This document shows, piece after piece, positions 38,949 through 47,879 of a stretch of 64,000 nt of DNA. The notes under the pieces are model-generated. The model ran no database searches and was not told the DNA's origin. It worked only from the letters and a program-made list of their open reading frames with translations. A program made the translations under genes and the position numbers. Location of the stretch: positions 1,215,627-1,279,626 of the forward strand of contig MTMB02000001.1 of the NCBI GenBank assembly GCA_002011085.2. The letters are read 5' to 3'. Position 1 is the first letter of the stretch. Every line of letters begins with the position of its first letter. Source of the DNA: Candidatus Geothermarchaeum rappei. GTDB lineage: Archaea > Thermoproteota > Nitrososphaeria > Geothermarchaeales > JDFR-13.

Positions 38949-41900
38949 TTATACAACCTCCTTAACACTCAACCTGGGATAGATGCCCATACTCTTCATC
39001 TCATCAAGCAATACCTTAAAGGCATACGAGACGTTTACAGGAGTCAATGGGGATTCTGGCCCATGTACTGGGCATACAAGCTTCTTCTCACGACTATCAT
39101 AATATCCTTCTAAGCCACATTTCTCACATATGAATATCGTCGTCTTATCAGATGCGTCTAATAAACGCTCCTTAATGATTGAAGACGCTCCATAGGCCAC
39201 AAATACGTCCTTCTCCATATCACCTATCCTGAGGCCACCGTCTCTAGACCTACCCTCTGTAGGCTGTCTAGTGAGTATCTGGACTGGACCATGTGCCCTA
39301 GCATGCATTTTATCAGCAACCATGTGATGTAGCTTCTGGTAATATACGATACCTATGAAGATAGACGCCTTGAACCTCCTACCAGTCCTACCATCATACA
39401 TAATTTCTGTGCCCATAGGCTCAAATCCTAGTTCCCTCAATAGCTTAGCAAGATCATCATAGTCATATGATATGAATGGCGATCCATCAACGAATCTCCC
39501 AGCTAATGCACCATATTTACCCGCTATAGACTCTAGGAACTGGCCTACAGTCATTCTAGATGGGAAGGCGTGTGGGTTGATAAGCAGGTCAGGGACTATA
39601 CCGTCTGCAGTATATGGCATGTCCTCTGGATCTGCTAGGAGCCCTATAACACCCTTTTGACCATGCCTCGAGGCAACCTTGTCACCCAACTCAGGTATCC
39701 TATGCTCCCTAACCTTTACAATAGCCGTCAACTCACCCTCATTATTAATTGTGAAGACGACTCTATCCACAGTACCACTAAATTGTTCTAATGTAGTTGA
39801 ATAGTCTCTCCTCGCCTCCATAAACTGGCTCTCCCTATACTCTCCAGAGAATCTTGGGGGACCTGTCTTCCCAATAACTACGTCTCCCCTCGTCAACCTA
39901 GCCTCTAGATGAGGCAACCCGTCTTCATCCAGGTTTCTATACGCATCCTCACCAATATAGTTCTTAACTGTCGGCTCAGGGACCTCAAACTTATCGCTTG
40001 TACCACCCGTGTATATCCTAGCAGAAGACTCATATGTCTTGTAGAAGAAGGACCTAAGTAATCCCCTGTCTGCAGCCGCTCTATTAATGACGACGGCATC
40101 CTCCATGTTATAGCTCTCATATGATAATATGGCTACGACGAGGTTCTGGCCGATAGGCATATCATTAAGGCCTATCAACTCAGTTACACGGGTCTGGACA
40201 ATAGGTATCTGGGGGTATTCAAGGAGGTGAGACCTTGTGTCCATCCTAAACAATAGATTTAGATATGGGACGCCTAGAGCCTGCTTAGCCATAGCCGCCT
40301 CATATGAGTTTCTCGGCGACTGGTTATGCTCGGCAAAGGGTATTATAGAGGCTGTTATACCTAGGAAGATATATGGAGCCAGCTCTAAATGAGTATGCTC
40401 CTTAGTCAATTCATCGACAAAGAAGGCTGTTAATATATTATACTCCTCATTTGCATCAATCAACTCAATTATACCCATCTTAAGCAGATCCTGGAATGTT
40501 AGCTTACCCTCTGCAACACGCTTAATATGCTCCTCAGTCAACAGGGGTTTACCGTCTACAACCCTAATCAATGGCCTGAGGACTCTAGCGTTACTCGTCT
40601 CTACATACACCTCTGGAAGAAGCCTATCATCATCTAAATGCCTCACGGAAATACTTACAGAGGCAGGGATCTTGCCACTCCTCCTATAAGATCTAATTCT
40701 ATCGACAAACTCCTTAGGCTCAGGAGTGAATCCTACAAAGTCTCCATTTAGGAATACACGTGCAAAGCCCTCCCAAGCCTCGTCGGGAGCCTCTTCAACA
40801 GGGATCAACCCTTCTTTATTCAATATATCTAGCATCAACTCAGTTGGATACTCATTTGACACAACCGCAGATAAGGCGAGGTTCTTAACCAAGCCGATGT
40901 TCTGGCCCTCTGGGCTCTCAACCGGACATACCCTGCCCAAATGTGATGCGTGAACCTCCCTAGCCTCGAACTGAGGCCTACTTCTACTAAGTGGAGACTG
41001 TATCCTCCGCAGATGGCTTAACGTAGATAGATAGTTGGTCCTATCAAGCATCTGCGTTACTCCAGTGGTCCTCTGAGTCCATGTACCAGTGGCGAGGGCA
41101 TATGCAAACCTCCTAGTGATCTTACTAGACCTGACAAAGTAGGATAGGGATATCTTGGTCGAATACAGATAGTTCTTTGTAATATTATAGTGAAGATCCT
41201 TCAAAAGAGACTTTAGAGACTTTGAGAATATCTGGCCTAGAAGGGGCCCAGCTAGTCTAAGTCTCTTATTAGCATAATGGTCACGGTCATCGGGCTTACG
41301 CCTACCCAGCTTAAGCTCGATTACACGCCTAACCATCTCAGCCAGTAGATAGGCCTTCCTCCTCCTATATTGTGGACCTATACCCACGTGAGGGAAGAGA
41401 TACTTATCTAGGATATGCCTGGCACGATTAACCCTACGCTCAAGAGGCTGCTGGAAAGCCTGGGTTCTGTTTCCAATGTATATCAATGCCTCATCCTGAG
41501 TCTGGATATTGGAATACTTCTCAAGGGTATGTGAAAGCTCCTCAATTATCTCTGGATCCCTAGAGACAGCAGCCGCGATGTCACCGTCGGTAACTACTCC
41601 CAAGGCCTTCATAACAATTGAGAAGGGGATCTCGGTTAGGAGGAAGGGGATCTTAACCGTAATATTATTCTTCTTCATATTGACAGTAACATGGTTCCTA
41701 AGGGATCCCTTGACCGAGAGAATCATAGATGTATATGTCTCGGTACCAGATGTGACCTCCTTCTGAGTAATAATATTGTTGGAAGCCAAGTCCTCCAGGG
41801 CTACAATAGCCCTCTCACTACCATTGATTATGAAATACCCACCGGGGTCATCAGGGTCCTCACCGAGTTCAATAAGCTCCTCCCTACTTTTACCATGTAA

Positions 41901-42347
41901 CACACATATCTTAGACTTAACCATGACGGGTATCTTACCGATCTCAATTGGATTAGGCTCCTCCTCCTCGATCTCTCCACGCCTAATCTTGACCCTGACC
42001 TTGATTGGGGCCATATAGGTATAGCCCCTAAGCCTACATATGGAGGGGATATATCCATGGGACTCATCCAGTATCGATCCATCGAACTCCGTTGTCTGGG
42101 GCTTATCAACCCAGATATCTATAAATTCATAGACAACCTCCTCATTTGGAGTAAGTATCCTGAGATACTTGTTCTCCTCCATAATCTCCTTAATACCCTT
42201 TTCAATAAACTCGTTGTAGGAGTCTATATGCTGCTTCGATAAGCCGAACTCCTTTATCATAGCCCTGACAATCGGCCAAGTATCGTATTTAAGGGGTCTA
42301 CTAACTAGAAATTTATTAACATCAATCCTACCAGACTTAAAACTCAT
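38949..42347 (-). CDS. rpo2: RNA polymerase subunit Rpo2 (B), unsplit
   Basis: 1132 residues, the length of the unsplit crenarchaeal-type B subunit; many methanogens split it into B' and B''. GRVCPVESPEGQNIGLVKNLA, the active-site region VASRHGQKGVIGLL, PFPSRMT-like HAFPSRMTVGQFLE and the C-terminal zinc site CEKCGLEGYYDSREKKLVCPVHG are present. Rpo1 follows after 3 bases, Rpo5 precedes by 1. Confidence 0.97.
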   Translation of the reverse strand: MSFKSGRIDVNKFLVSRPLKYDTWPIVRAMIKEFGLSKQHIDSYNEFIEKGIKEIMEENKYLRILTPNEEVVYEFIDIWVDKPQTTEFDGSILDESHGYIPSICRLRGYTYMAPIKVRVKIRRGEIEEEEPNPIEIGKIPVMVKSKICVLHGKSREELIELGEDPDDPGGYFIINGSERAIVALEDLASNNIITQKEVTSGTETYTSMILSVKGSLRNHVTVNMKKNNITVKIPFLLTEIPFSIVMKALGVVTDGDIAAAVSRDPEIIEELSHTLEKYSNIQTQDEALIYIGNRTQAFQQPLERRVNRARHILDKYLFPHVGIGPQYRRRKAYLLAEMVRRVIELKLGRRKPDDRDHYANKRLRLAGPLLGQIFSKSLKSLLKDLHYNITKNYLYSTKISLSYFVRSSKITRRFAYALATGTWTQRTTGVTQMLDRTNYLSTLSHLRRIQSPLSRSRPQFEAREVHASHLGRVCPVESPEGQNIGLVKNLALSAVVSNEYPTELMLDILNKEGLIPVEEAPDEAWEGFARVFLNGDFVGFTPEPKEFVDRIRSYRRSGKIPASVSISVRHLDDDRLLPEVYVETSNARVLRPLIRVVDGKPLLTEEHIKRVAEGKLTFQDLLKMGIIELIDANEEYNILTAFFVDELTKEHTHLELAPYIFLGITASIIPFAEHNQSPRNSYEAAMAKQALGVPYLNLLFRMDTRSHLLEYPQIPIVQTRVTELIGLNDMPIGQNLVVAILSYESYNMEDAVVINRAAADRGLLRSFFYKTYESSARIYTGGTSDKFEVPEPTVKNYIGEDAYRNLDEDGLPHLEARLTRGDVVIGKTGPPRFSGEYRESQFMEARRDYSTTLEQFSGTVDRVVFTINNEGELTAIVKVREHRIPELGDKVASRHGQKGVIGLLADPEDMPYTADGIVPDLLINPHAFPSRMTVGQFLESIAGKYGALAGRFVDGSPFISYDYDDLAKLLRELGFEPMGTEIMYDGRTGRRFKASIFIGIVYYQKLHHMVADKMHARAHGPVQILTRQPTEGRSRDGGLRIGDMEKDVFVAYGASSIIKERLLDASDKTTIFICEKCGLEGYYDSREKKLVCPVHGPESPLTPVNVSYAFKVLLDEMKSMGIYPRLSVKEVV

Positions 42348-42348
42348 C

Positions 42349-42633
42349 CTACTTCACCACCAGCCTATAATATATAGAGACGCCCGCCGTCGGACTCTTT
42401 CTAATAATCTTTATAACATCCCCGGGCTTGGCTCCAATAGCCTGGACAACGGGGTCAGAGGACATGATATATGGAAGCTTATAAGGATCTCCACCAGCGT
42501 ATTTCTCGATAACCTCCCTCTTCTCCTCCTCACTAAGTATGATATGCTCGGGAACAAGCCTGTGCTTTAGGATATACCCGAAATCAGATGGCTTAGACTT
42601 AGATTTAGACTTCTTCTTCTCGCCTGTCAGCAT
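42349..42633 (-). CDS. rpo5: RNA polymerase subunit Rpo5 (RpoH)
   Basis: 94 residues from the ATG at 42633, preceded by GGTGG. A lysine-rich N-terminal tail, then [63 protein letters not shown], the conserved archaeal Rpo5 (Rpb5 C-terminal) domain. First gene of the Rpo5-Rpo2-Rpo1 run. Confidence 0.96.
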   Translation of the reverse strand: MLTGEKKKSKSKSKPSDFGYILKHRLVPEHIILSEEEKREVIEKYAGGDPYKLPYIMSSDPVVQAIGAKPGDVIKIIRKSPTAGVSIYYRLVVK

Positions 42634-42639
42634 AACCAC

Positions 42640-42895
42640 CCTAAAAACCAGACATATTTAATATATCATTTAACCAATCCATTCTATTCACATATATCAC
42701 AATTAAAGAATAATTTAAATTTTTCCCTCCACAACCATGTATCCATTGACACATATTTATAAATCTTTTCAATTTAACCCAGAGAAAAACCCACATCCCC
42801 ATATATAAATTTTTCCATGGTTTAATACATTTACCCCCTAATCCTGCTAAACAATAAAGTAGCTGCTCATATATTATAGTTTATGGTGATATGAT
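42640..42895. promoter_or_regulatory. divergent promoter region between rpo5 and the ferritin-like gene
   Basis: 256 very AT-rich bases, the largest gap in the window. For rpo5 the minus strand has GATTTATAAATATG (box TTTATAAAT at 42755-42763), about 120 bases before the ATG. For the ferritin-like gene the plus strand has ATATATAAAT at 42801-42810, which would give a leader of about 60 bases ending in GGTGAT at 42885. I see no tRNA, CRISPR or clear hairpin here. Confidence 0.5.
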
Positions 42896-43180
42896 ATGTT
42901 ATCTAAGATACCTATTAAGCTTGATGAGATAAGTGATGAGAACATCGATTTAGAGATCCTTAGAATGGGTATAATCGCCGAGTTAGACGCTATAAACCTG
43001 TATGAGCAGATGGCTGCAAAAGCCAAGAACAAGTATCTAAAGAGGATACTTATGGATATTGCTAGGGAAGAGAAGACACATGTGGGGGAGTTCCTGGCCC
43101 TCCTATTGAAACTGGATAAGGAGCAGGTGGAGGAGCTGGAGAAAGGTAAGGAAGAGGTTGACGAGTTAACTGAGGAATAG
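42896..43180 (+). CDS. encapsulated-ferritin-like (EncFtn) small four-helix protein
   Basis: 94 residues, two helices joined by a short loop and an acidic tail. IIAELDAINLYEQM and IAREEKTHVGEFL supply metal ligands Glu29, Glu59 and His62; the spacing (30 and 3) matches EncFtn Glu32, Glu62 and His65 of Rhodospirillum rubrum. EncFtn dimers form a half-ferritin ferroxidase that normally needs an encapsulin shell, but no encapsulin gene is in the window. The tail EEVDELTEE is acidic and might be a targeting tail. GGTGAT five bases before the ATG sets the start. Confidence 0.85.
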   Translation: MLSKIPIKLDEISDENIDLEILRMGIIAELDAINLYEQMAAKAKNKYLKRILMDIAREEKTHVGEFLALLLKLDKEQVEELEKGKEEVDELTEE

Positions 43181-43189
43181 AGGGTTGTG

Positions 43190-43288
43190 CGGGCCCGGCG
43201 GGATTCGAACCCGCGACCCCCGGGTTAAAAGCCCGGTCTCAGAAGAGAATTTAGATTCTCTTGCTCTGCCTGGCTGAGCTACGGGCCC
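43190..43288 (-). tRNA. tRNA-Lys (anticodon TTT) with a noncanonical intron
   Basis: Minus strand: acceptor GGGCCCG pairs with CGGGCCC, discriminator G, no encoded CCA. D arm GCTC-AGCCAGGCA-GAGC; anticodon arm CCGGG-CTTTTAA-CCCGG gives TTT; T arm CGCGG..TTCGAAT..CCGCC region is normal. Between D arm and anticodon stem lie 26 bases where one is expected, so a 25-base intron (43238-43262) is present. The mature molecule would be 74 bases. Confidence 0.95.
43238..43262 (-). other. tRNA-Lys intron between positions 25 and 26 (BHB motif)
   Basis: The precursor folds as a bulge-helix-bulge: central four-pair helix CAGA/TCTG, three-base bulges GCA and AGA, and an inner AGAGAAT/ATTCTCT stem with a CTAA loop. 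Cutting each bulge after its second base removes 25 bases and joins GAGC to ACCGGG, restoring a perfect D stem, A26 and anticodon stem. Such off-anticodon introns are known from Thermoproteales, Korarchaeota and Thaumarchaeota relatives and need the heterotetrameric splicing endonuclease. Confidence 0.88.
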
Positions 43289-43415
43289 ATTCCTCTAAAA
43301 TTTAAAAAACTTCATTTAGACGCCTTTTAAATCTTTCTATAAAAATAGTATCCAGCCATAGTTATGAATCAACTTATGTATTTTAAATAGTAACATTACT
43401 ACGTAATTTTTTGAA

Positions 43416-44171
43416 ATGACACTATACCTAGTCGGAATAGGAATATATGCTGAGCCTAGTCTAACTAAGGAGGTTGAGGAGATCCTTAGGAATGCGGATA
43501 AGATTTATCTAGAGGGGTATACGAGTCCTATCGACCCTAAACTACTAGACTCCCTCAAGGTTAATGGGGAAATACAGAGGCTGACACGTAGTGAGGTTGA
43601 GGAGGGAATGTATAAGCTTATTAGAGAAGCTATGGAGGGTGATGTAGTTATACTCGTTCCAGGGGACCCGTTGATCGCTACAACACATATAACCCTAGTT
43701 GTAGAGGCTAGGAGAAGAGGGGTTGACACTAAGATATTCCACTCGTCATCCGCCTTATGCACAGCCATAGGAGAATCCGGGTTACATACATATAAATTCG
43801 GTGCATCCGCAACAATAATGAGGAGGGAAGTCGCGTCCTCGAAACGCGCCTATGACATCCTGATAGAGAACCTCGAGCGGGGTTTACACACCCTCTTCTT
43901 CCTCGAATATGACGCTGAGGCAAATTATATAATGAGTCCTAGGGAGGCTATTGAGATATTATTGTCATATGACGAAGAGAAGAGGATATCAATGGATAAC
44001 CTAGTCATCGTATTATGTGGTTTAGGAAGTACAGATGAATGTAAATATGCAGCTACAATTAGGGAAGTCCTTGGGGAGGAGGATATGTATAGAAGGCCCT
44101 GCATATTAATAATACCAGGTAAACTACATTTTACAGAAGAGGAGTATATAGAGACTGTTCTAAGAAGGTGA
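43416..44171 (+). CDS. dphB: diphthine synthase
   Basis: 251 residues. LYLVGIGIYAEPSLT, LVPGDPLIATTHITLVVEARRRG, YKFGASATIM and VVLCGLGS are typical of the SAM-dependent tetrapyrrole methylase fold in Dph5. It trimethylates the diphthamide intermediate on EF-2. Its stop codon TGA lies within the GGTGAT Shine-Dalgarno of the next gene, so they are coupled. Confidence 0.95.
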   Translation: MTLYLVGIGIYAEPSLTKEVEEILRNADKIYLEGYTSPIDPKLLDSLKVNGEIQRLTRSEVEEGMYKLIREAMEGDVVILVPGDPLIATTHITLVVEARRRGVDTKIFHSSSALCTAIGESGLHTYKFGASATIMRREVASSKRAYDILIENLERGLHTLFFLEYDAEANYIMSPREAIEILLSYDEEKRISMDNLVIVLCGLGSTDECKYAATIREVLGEEDMYRRPCILIIPGKLHFTEEEYIETVLRR

Positions 44172-44176
44172 TTGGG

Positions 44177-44779
44177 ATGGAGATACCTATGGATGTGATA
44201 AAGCGGGTTGTGGAGATATGTGAGGTTATTAGGATAAGGGGAGAATCCCCAGATCCATCATTGATAGGTAGGGAGGTATTGTCCACCGAACTGGATAAGA
44301 TACTAAAGTATATGGTAGATGAGAGGTTTCTCGATGAAAGTCTACTGCCTACTGAAAAGGGTAGGAAGTTAATTAGAGTTGGATTAACAGGAGGAACCTT
44401 CGATATAATACACATTGGTCATATGAAGACTTTGGAGGAGGCTAAGAAATACGTTGATCTCCTTGCTGTGGTGGTCGCGAGGGACTCTACAGTTAAGAAG
44501 ATGAAGAATAGAGACCCGTTGAATAATGAGGAGATTAGGCTGGAAATAGTCTCGATGCTAAAACCTGTGGATGTAGCTATACTAGGGAGTGAGGAGGATT
44601 TTATGGAGCCAGTTAAATTGATTAAACCCGACATAATCTTCCTAGGCTATGACCAGGATATACCTCCTCCTTTGAAGAATAAACTAGGGGATATCGAGAT
44701 TAAGAAGCTAGATGTGTTCTACAAGGGATATAAAAGTAGTATAATGATCAAGAAACTACTGAGTATGCTGGGATACTAA
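44177..44779 (+). CDS. ribL: RibL-type FAD synthase (cytidylyltransferase) with N-terminal helical extension
   Basis: 200 residues from the ATG at 44177. The first 62 residues look like a small helical or winged-helix module. From residue 63 is a nucleotidyltransferase: VGLTGGTFDIIHIGHMKTLEEAKKYVD (HxGH), AVVVARDSTVKKMKNRDPLNNEEIRLEIV, and PDIIFLGYDQDIPPP. RibL and archaeal phosphopantetheine adenylyltransferase share this fold. The riboflavin kinase encoded tail-to-tail next door favours RibL, but PPAT remains possible. Its 3' end overlaps rbkR by four bases. Confidence 0.75.
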   Translation: MEIPMDVIKRVVEICEVIRIRGESPDPSLIGREVLSTELDKILKYMVDERFLDESLLPTEKGRKLIRVGLTGGTFDIIHIGHMKTLEEAKKYVDLLAVVVARDSTVKKMKNRDPLNNEEIRLEIVSMLKPVDVAILGSEEDFMEPVKLIKPDIIFLGYDQDIPPPLKNKLGDIEIKKLDVFYKGYKSSIMIKKLLSMLGY

Positions 44780-45453
44780 TCAGCATTAAGCAATACAGAG
44801 ACCCTAACCTTATCCCCATCCTTTAGGTTCAGCGCCTCCCTGAGGTATACTGGGGATATGACCTCAACAACGTCAAAGCCATGTATAGAACGCTCGGCAT
44901 ATACGACGCCCGCCTCAATCTTATCCTCAACCAATGCCTTAAACACCTTAGCCCCTCCAAATATCCTCTCCTTAGTCCTGAACCCCTTTATCTTATATCC
45001 AGGGAGCCTCCTCAGAAACCTATTCTGCGAGATATAATAGGGATCCTTTAAACGGACATTTAGAGTACCCGGGTAAGGATAGAATCCAAGAGTATCCTTA
45101 AACTGTATCTGATACCTCCTTTTACTGATATAATATGCTCCTTCACCCATTCCACTCTCGACATATCCCTCCATAACGATGGTGCCGGGATGTTCATATG
45201 CGTCTACAACGTACTTCATATATTCCTCAACCTCCCTCATACCCTTCTCAGTGAGAATAACCCATATGTTACCGTCCCTAAATTCTTTAAATATATAGTC
45301 TTCCTTAGCCAGCTCATTCAATATTCTAGACGCCGACTGCTGAGAAACCCCGAATACCACCGAGAGATGTGTGGTGGGGGTTCTGATCATCTTCTCACCC
45401 GCCCCCAGTTTAAGCAGGTCAATTAAATACGTTCTGAGGACACGTCTATTCAC
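44776..45453 (-). CDS. rbkR: CTP-dependent riboflavin kinase with N-terminal winged helix (RbkR)
   Basis: 225 residues. N-terminal winged helix (TTHLSVVFGVSQQSASRILNELAKEDYIF), then the archaeal kinase beta-barrel: GMGEGAYYISKRRYQIQFKDTLGFYPYPGTLNVRL and C-terminal LNLKDGDKVRVSVLLNAD. The enzyme makes FMN using CTP. RbkR proteins also repress riboflavin genes in other archaea, so this one may be an enzyme plus regulator. Start GTG has an AGGAGGGGTG sequence upstream. It overlaps the translin gene by one base. Confidence 0.93.
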   Translation of the reverse strand: MNRRVLRTYLIDLLKLGAGEKMIRTPTTHLSVVFGVSQQSASRILNELAKEDYIFKEFRDGNIWVILTEKGMREVEEYMKYVVDAYEHPGTIVMEGYVESGMGEGAYYISKRRYQIQFKDTLGFYPYPGTLNVRLKDPYYISQNRFLRRLPGYKIKGFRTKERIFGGAKVFKALVEDKIEAGVVYAERSIHGFDVVEVISPVYLREALNLKDGDKVRVSVLLNAD

Positions 45454-46073
45454 TACTTCACACCCCTCCTTGAATACAAGGCATTCGCCAAATCCTCCAA
45501 AGACCTTATTAACTGAGACCTTAGCTGATCGAGGCGCCTCCTAAAATCACGTAGATAATACGATTTCACTATAAATATGCTTAGTACATCATACAGCCTA
45601 CTCAGTTCATCCACAATCTCCCGGGCCTTATCTAACTCGCCCTCCAAAAGATATCCAAGGAACTTCCTCCTCAACTCTCCTGTATAGTCGAAGAGACCTT
45701 CTATAAACACTTTATTAGATACTTTCGGTAGGAGATCCAGGCCTAATGAATCGCCAGTAAGCCTATTATACATTAGAATAGCTTCTACAAGCTCCTTAAG
45801 ACCCTCATCCAAGATCCTATAGAGGAATAGCCTGTCCTCAATACGTTCGACGCCAGATATCTTAGGCTGGACACTGGAGAATGTCTCTAGGCCCTTCAAA
45901 ATATATTTCCTCGCCTCCTCCATATCTCCCGATGCAATTAAGCGGTTGGCGATCACCGCATTATTAAGAATCTCCCTATTCAGCTTGATTATATTCTCTC
46001 TAATAGAGTCCAGCTCCTCATAGTCTTTCAATACTTGCTCAATCCGTTTCTTAACAATATCAAAGTGCTCCAT
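45453..46073 (-). CDS. translin-family RNA/DNA-binding protein
   Basis: 206 residues, entirely helical. NKVFIEGLFDYTGELRRKFLGYLLEGELDKAREIVDELSRLYDVLS is the archaeal translin core; the C-terminal RRRLDQLRSQLIRSLEDLANAL is typical. Archaeal translins form octameric rings with RNase activity; the cellular substrate is unsettled. It lies five bases after the proteasome gene and one base before rbkR. Confidence 0.9.
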   Translation of the reverse strand: MEHFDIVKKRIEQVLKDYEELDSIRENIIKLNREILNNAVIANRLIASGDMEEARKYILKGLETFSSVQPKISGVERIEDRLFLYRILDEGLKELVEAILMYNRLTGDSLGLDLLPKVSNKVFIEGLFDYTGELRRKFLGYLLEGELDKAREIVDELSRLYDVLSIFIVKSYYLRDFRRRLDQLRSQLIRSLEDLANALYSRRGVK

Positions 46074-46078
46074 CTAAA

Positions 46079-46675
46079 TCACTCGAGAGACACTGTTTTC
46101 TCAATAATACCGTCTTTCCCTATAATCATTAGATCCACATTCCTACCGCTCAATACATCCCTCTTAGCCACGGCCTTTAGGGAGTCTATAACAAGCTTCT
46201 CAGCCTCATTGAGAGACATATCCTTACTATAATTGGACTCGATTACGCCTATGGCGATCTCAGCACCAGTTCCTAGGACAATGTATTTATCTCCTATTAC
46301 CGAACCTATTGAATCCAGAGAATATAGCTCTGGCTTATCCACATAGCCTCCGATAAGTATCTGGGTTAGGAAAGGCACCAGCTTCCTATCATACATTAGG
46401 ACTGATGTAAGCTTGGCTATGGCCTTAACACCCATCTTACGCCCCAGTCTAAGCTCCCTAAGCCTAACTAGGTATGATAACTCCTTAAACAACTCCTGAA
46501 TATCCCCAGCTATTCCAGACGCGGCTATACCTACTCTATCGCTTATGACAAACGTCTTTTTAACAGAGCCGCTTAACACGAAATTTCCATATACATATCT
46601 TTTGTCCGATGCAAGAACGACTCCATCCTTAACTGCAACGCCCACAGCCGTTCCACTATATGTGTAAAAACTCAT
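46079..46675 (-). CDS. psmB: 20S proteasome beta subunit
   Basis: 198 residues from the ATG at 46675. An 8-residue propeptide MSFYTYSG is cut before Thr9 (TAVGVAVKDGVVLASDKR), which becomes the catalytic N-terminal threonine; the lysine in SVKKTF and the aspartate of SDKR complete the site, so it should be active. A single window copy; some archaea have two betas, one inactive. The alpha subunit is not here. Longer starts would add an unusual hydrophobic WW segment. Confidence 0.94.
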   Translation of the reverse strand: MSFYTYSGTAVGVAVKDGVVLASDKRYVYGNFVLSGSVKKTFVISDRVGIAASGIAGDIQELFKELSYLVRLRELRLGRKMGVKAIAKLTSVLMYDRKLVPFLTQILIGGYVDKPELYSLDSIGSVIGDKYIVLGTGAEIAIGVIESNYSKDMSLNEAEKLVIDSLKAVAKRDVLSGRNVDLMIIGKDGIIEKTVSLE

Positions 46676-46696
46676 GATACTACACCACCAAATCAA

Positions 46697-46886
46697 AATC
46701 TAAATATTATAAACAGATATTTTCACACAATTTAACCCCAACGTATATTTTTAAGTATTTCCACTAATATTATACTAAACTCCATCCAGATATCTAGGGC
46801 CAGTGGTACATTCTTATTCCATTGGATAATGGTTCAAATCCTATGTTACTATAAATCTATCTCCAGCTAATAATTTAGTTTGAGTT
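46697..46886. promoter_or_regulatory. divergent promoter region between psmB and the Nog1-like gene
   Basis: 190 bases, AT-rich with several TATA-like strings (TATTTTTAAG, AATAATATTAGTGG on the minus strand). A GGTTCAAATCC string near 46831 resembles a tRNA T loop, but flanking arms do not pair. No RNA gene is supported. Confidence 0.35.
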
Positions 46887-47876
46887 ATGAATCCATGGGA
46901 AACCCTTAGGCCGCCGAGTAGGATGAGGGATATCAAGGAAGAGGCCTTGGCCAAGGCCTCAAAAAGCAGTGAAAAGATAGCGTTTAGAGGAAAGATTATA
47001 ACTGCAAAGAAACGTGAGAAGACTAGGATAGAGACTGTATATAGAGTTGTTAGGAAACATCTTCTTAGGAGTATTAAGATACTGAGGACGTATTATGATG
47101 CCCATCCATTCTACCAGGACTTGGTAAAGCTGTTTTATCCTGAGGAGGATATAAGGATAAGTCTTAAGAGACTTGAAGGGAGCATACGTACACTGGAGAT
47201 GCTTAGGGCTTCCTACTTGGATAGGCTGAAGTATATAAGGGATACTGAAGAGGCTGCTAGGATTAGGAAGGAGGCATTGGGGAGGATATTATCTATTCCA
47301 GTTAGGCGGAAGAAGCAGTTAAACTACGCCCTTGAACTCTGGAAATATGCGCATAAACTGCCTTCAATAGACTTTGATGAGCCTATTGTAGTAATATCTG
47401 GCCCGCCTAACGTGGGTAAATCGTCACTCATAAATAGGCTTAGCACTGCAAAGGTAAAGGTAGCTAGCTATCCATTCACGACGAAGGAGATCCACGTAGG
47501 TCATATTGAGACGAAATACTTTAGGATACAGCTTATAGACACCCCAGGTCTTTTAGACAGGCCTTTGAAGGAGAGGAACGAGGTTGAGATGCAGGCTATA
47601 TATGCCTTGAAACACCTACCAGATCTCATACTATTCATGTTTGACCCGAGCCCAGGTAGATACTATGAGGCTGATCAGCAGGTGGCGATATACAGAGAGA
47701 TCAGGGAGTTATTTGGGGATAAGCCGTATCTCCTCGTCATCAATAAAATCGATGATGAGGATGTTGATATAGAGGAGTTTCTGGAGGAAGAGGCTTATAA
47801 AATATCTATATTAAAGGATTTAGGGGTGGAGGAGCTTAGGGAGACGATTTTAAATAAAGTGCTTAAAGGAGGTTAA
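46887..47876 (+). CDS. Nog1-like GTPase (OBG/HflX-type)
   Basis: 329 residues. Helical N-terminal half (residues 1-155), then a GTPase: GPPNVGKSSLINRLSTAKVKVASYPFTTKEIHVG, DTPGLLDRP and NKIDD. This is the Nog1 arrangement; eukaryotic Nog1 acts in 60S assembly and archaeal members are thought to act similarly. The long eukaryotic C-terminal extension is absent, as usual for archaea. Confidence 0.9.
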   Translation: MNPWETLRPPSRMRDIKEEALAKASKSSEKIAFRGKIITAKKREKTRIETVYRVVRKHLLRSIKILRTYYDAHPFYQDLVKLFYPEEDIRISLKRLEGSIRTLEMLRASYLDRLKYIRDTEEAARIRKEALGRILSIPVRRKKQLNYALELWKYAHKLPSIDFDEPIVVISGPPNVGKSSLINRLSTAKVKVASYPFTTKEIHVGHIETKYFRIQLIDTPGLLDRPLKERNEVEMQAIYALKHLPDLILFMFDPSPGRYYEADQQVAIYREIRELFGDKPYLLVINKIDDEDVDIEEFLEEEAYKISILKDLGVEELRETILNKVLKGG

Positions 47877-47879
47877 AAC

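Noticed and set aside
42640-42895. Small RNA or CRISPR-like element in the AT-rich gap
   Set aside because: No repeats with regular spacing and no convincing hairpin or C/D box pair; only TATA-like strings.
46800-46886. Possible tRNA or tRNA fragment (GGTTCAAATCC near 46831)
   Set aside because: The flanking bases cannot form a T stem, and no acceptor or anticodon arm was found.
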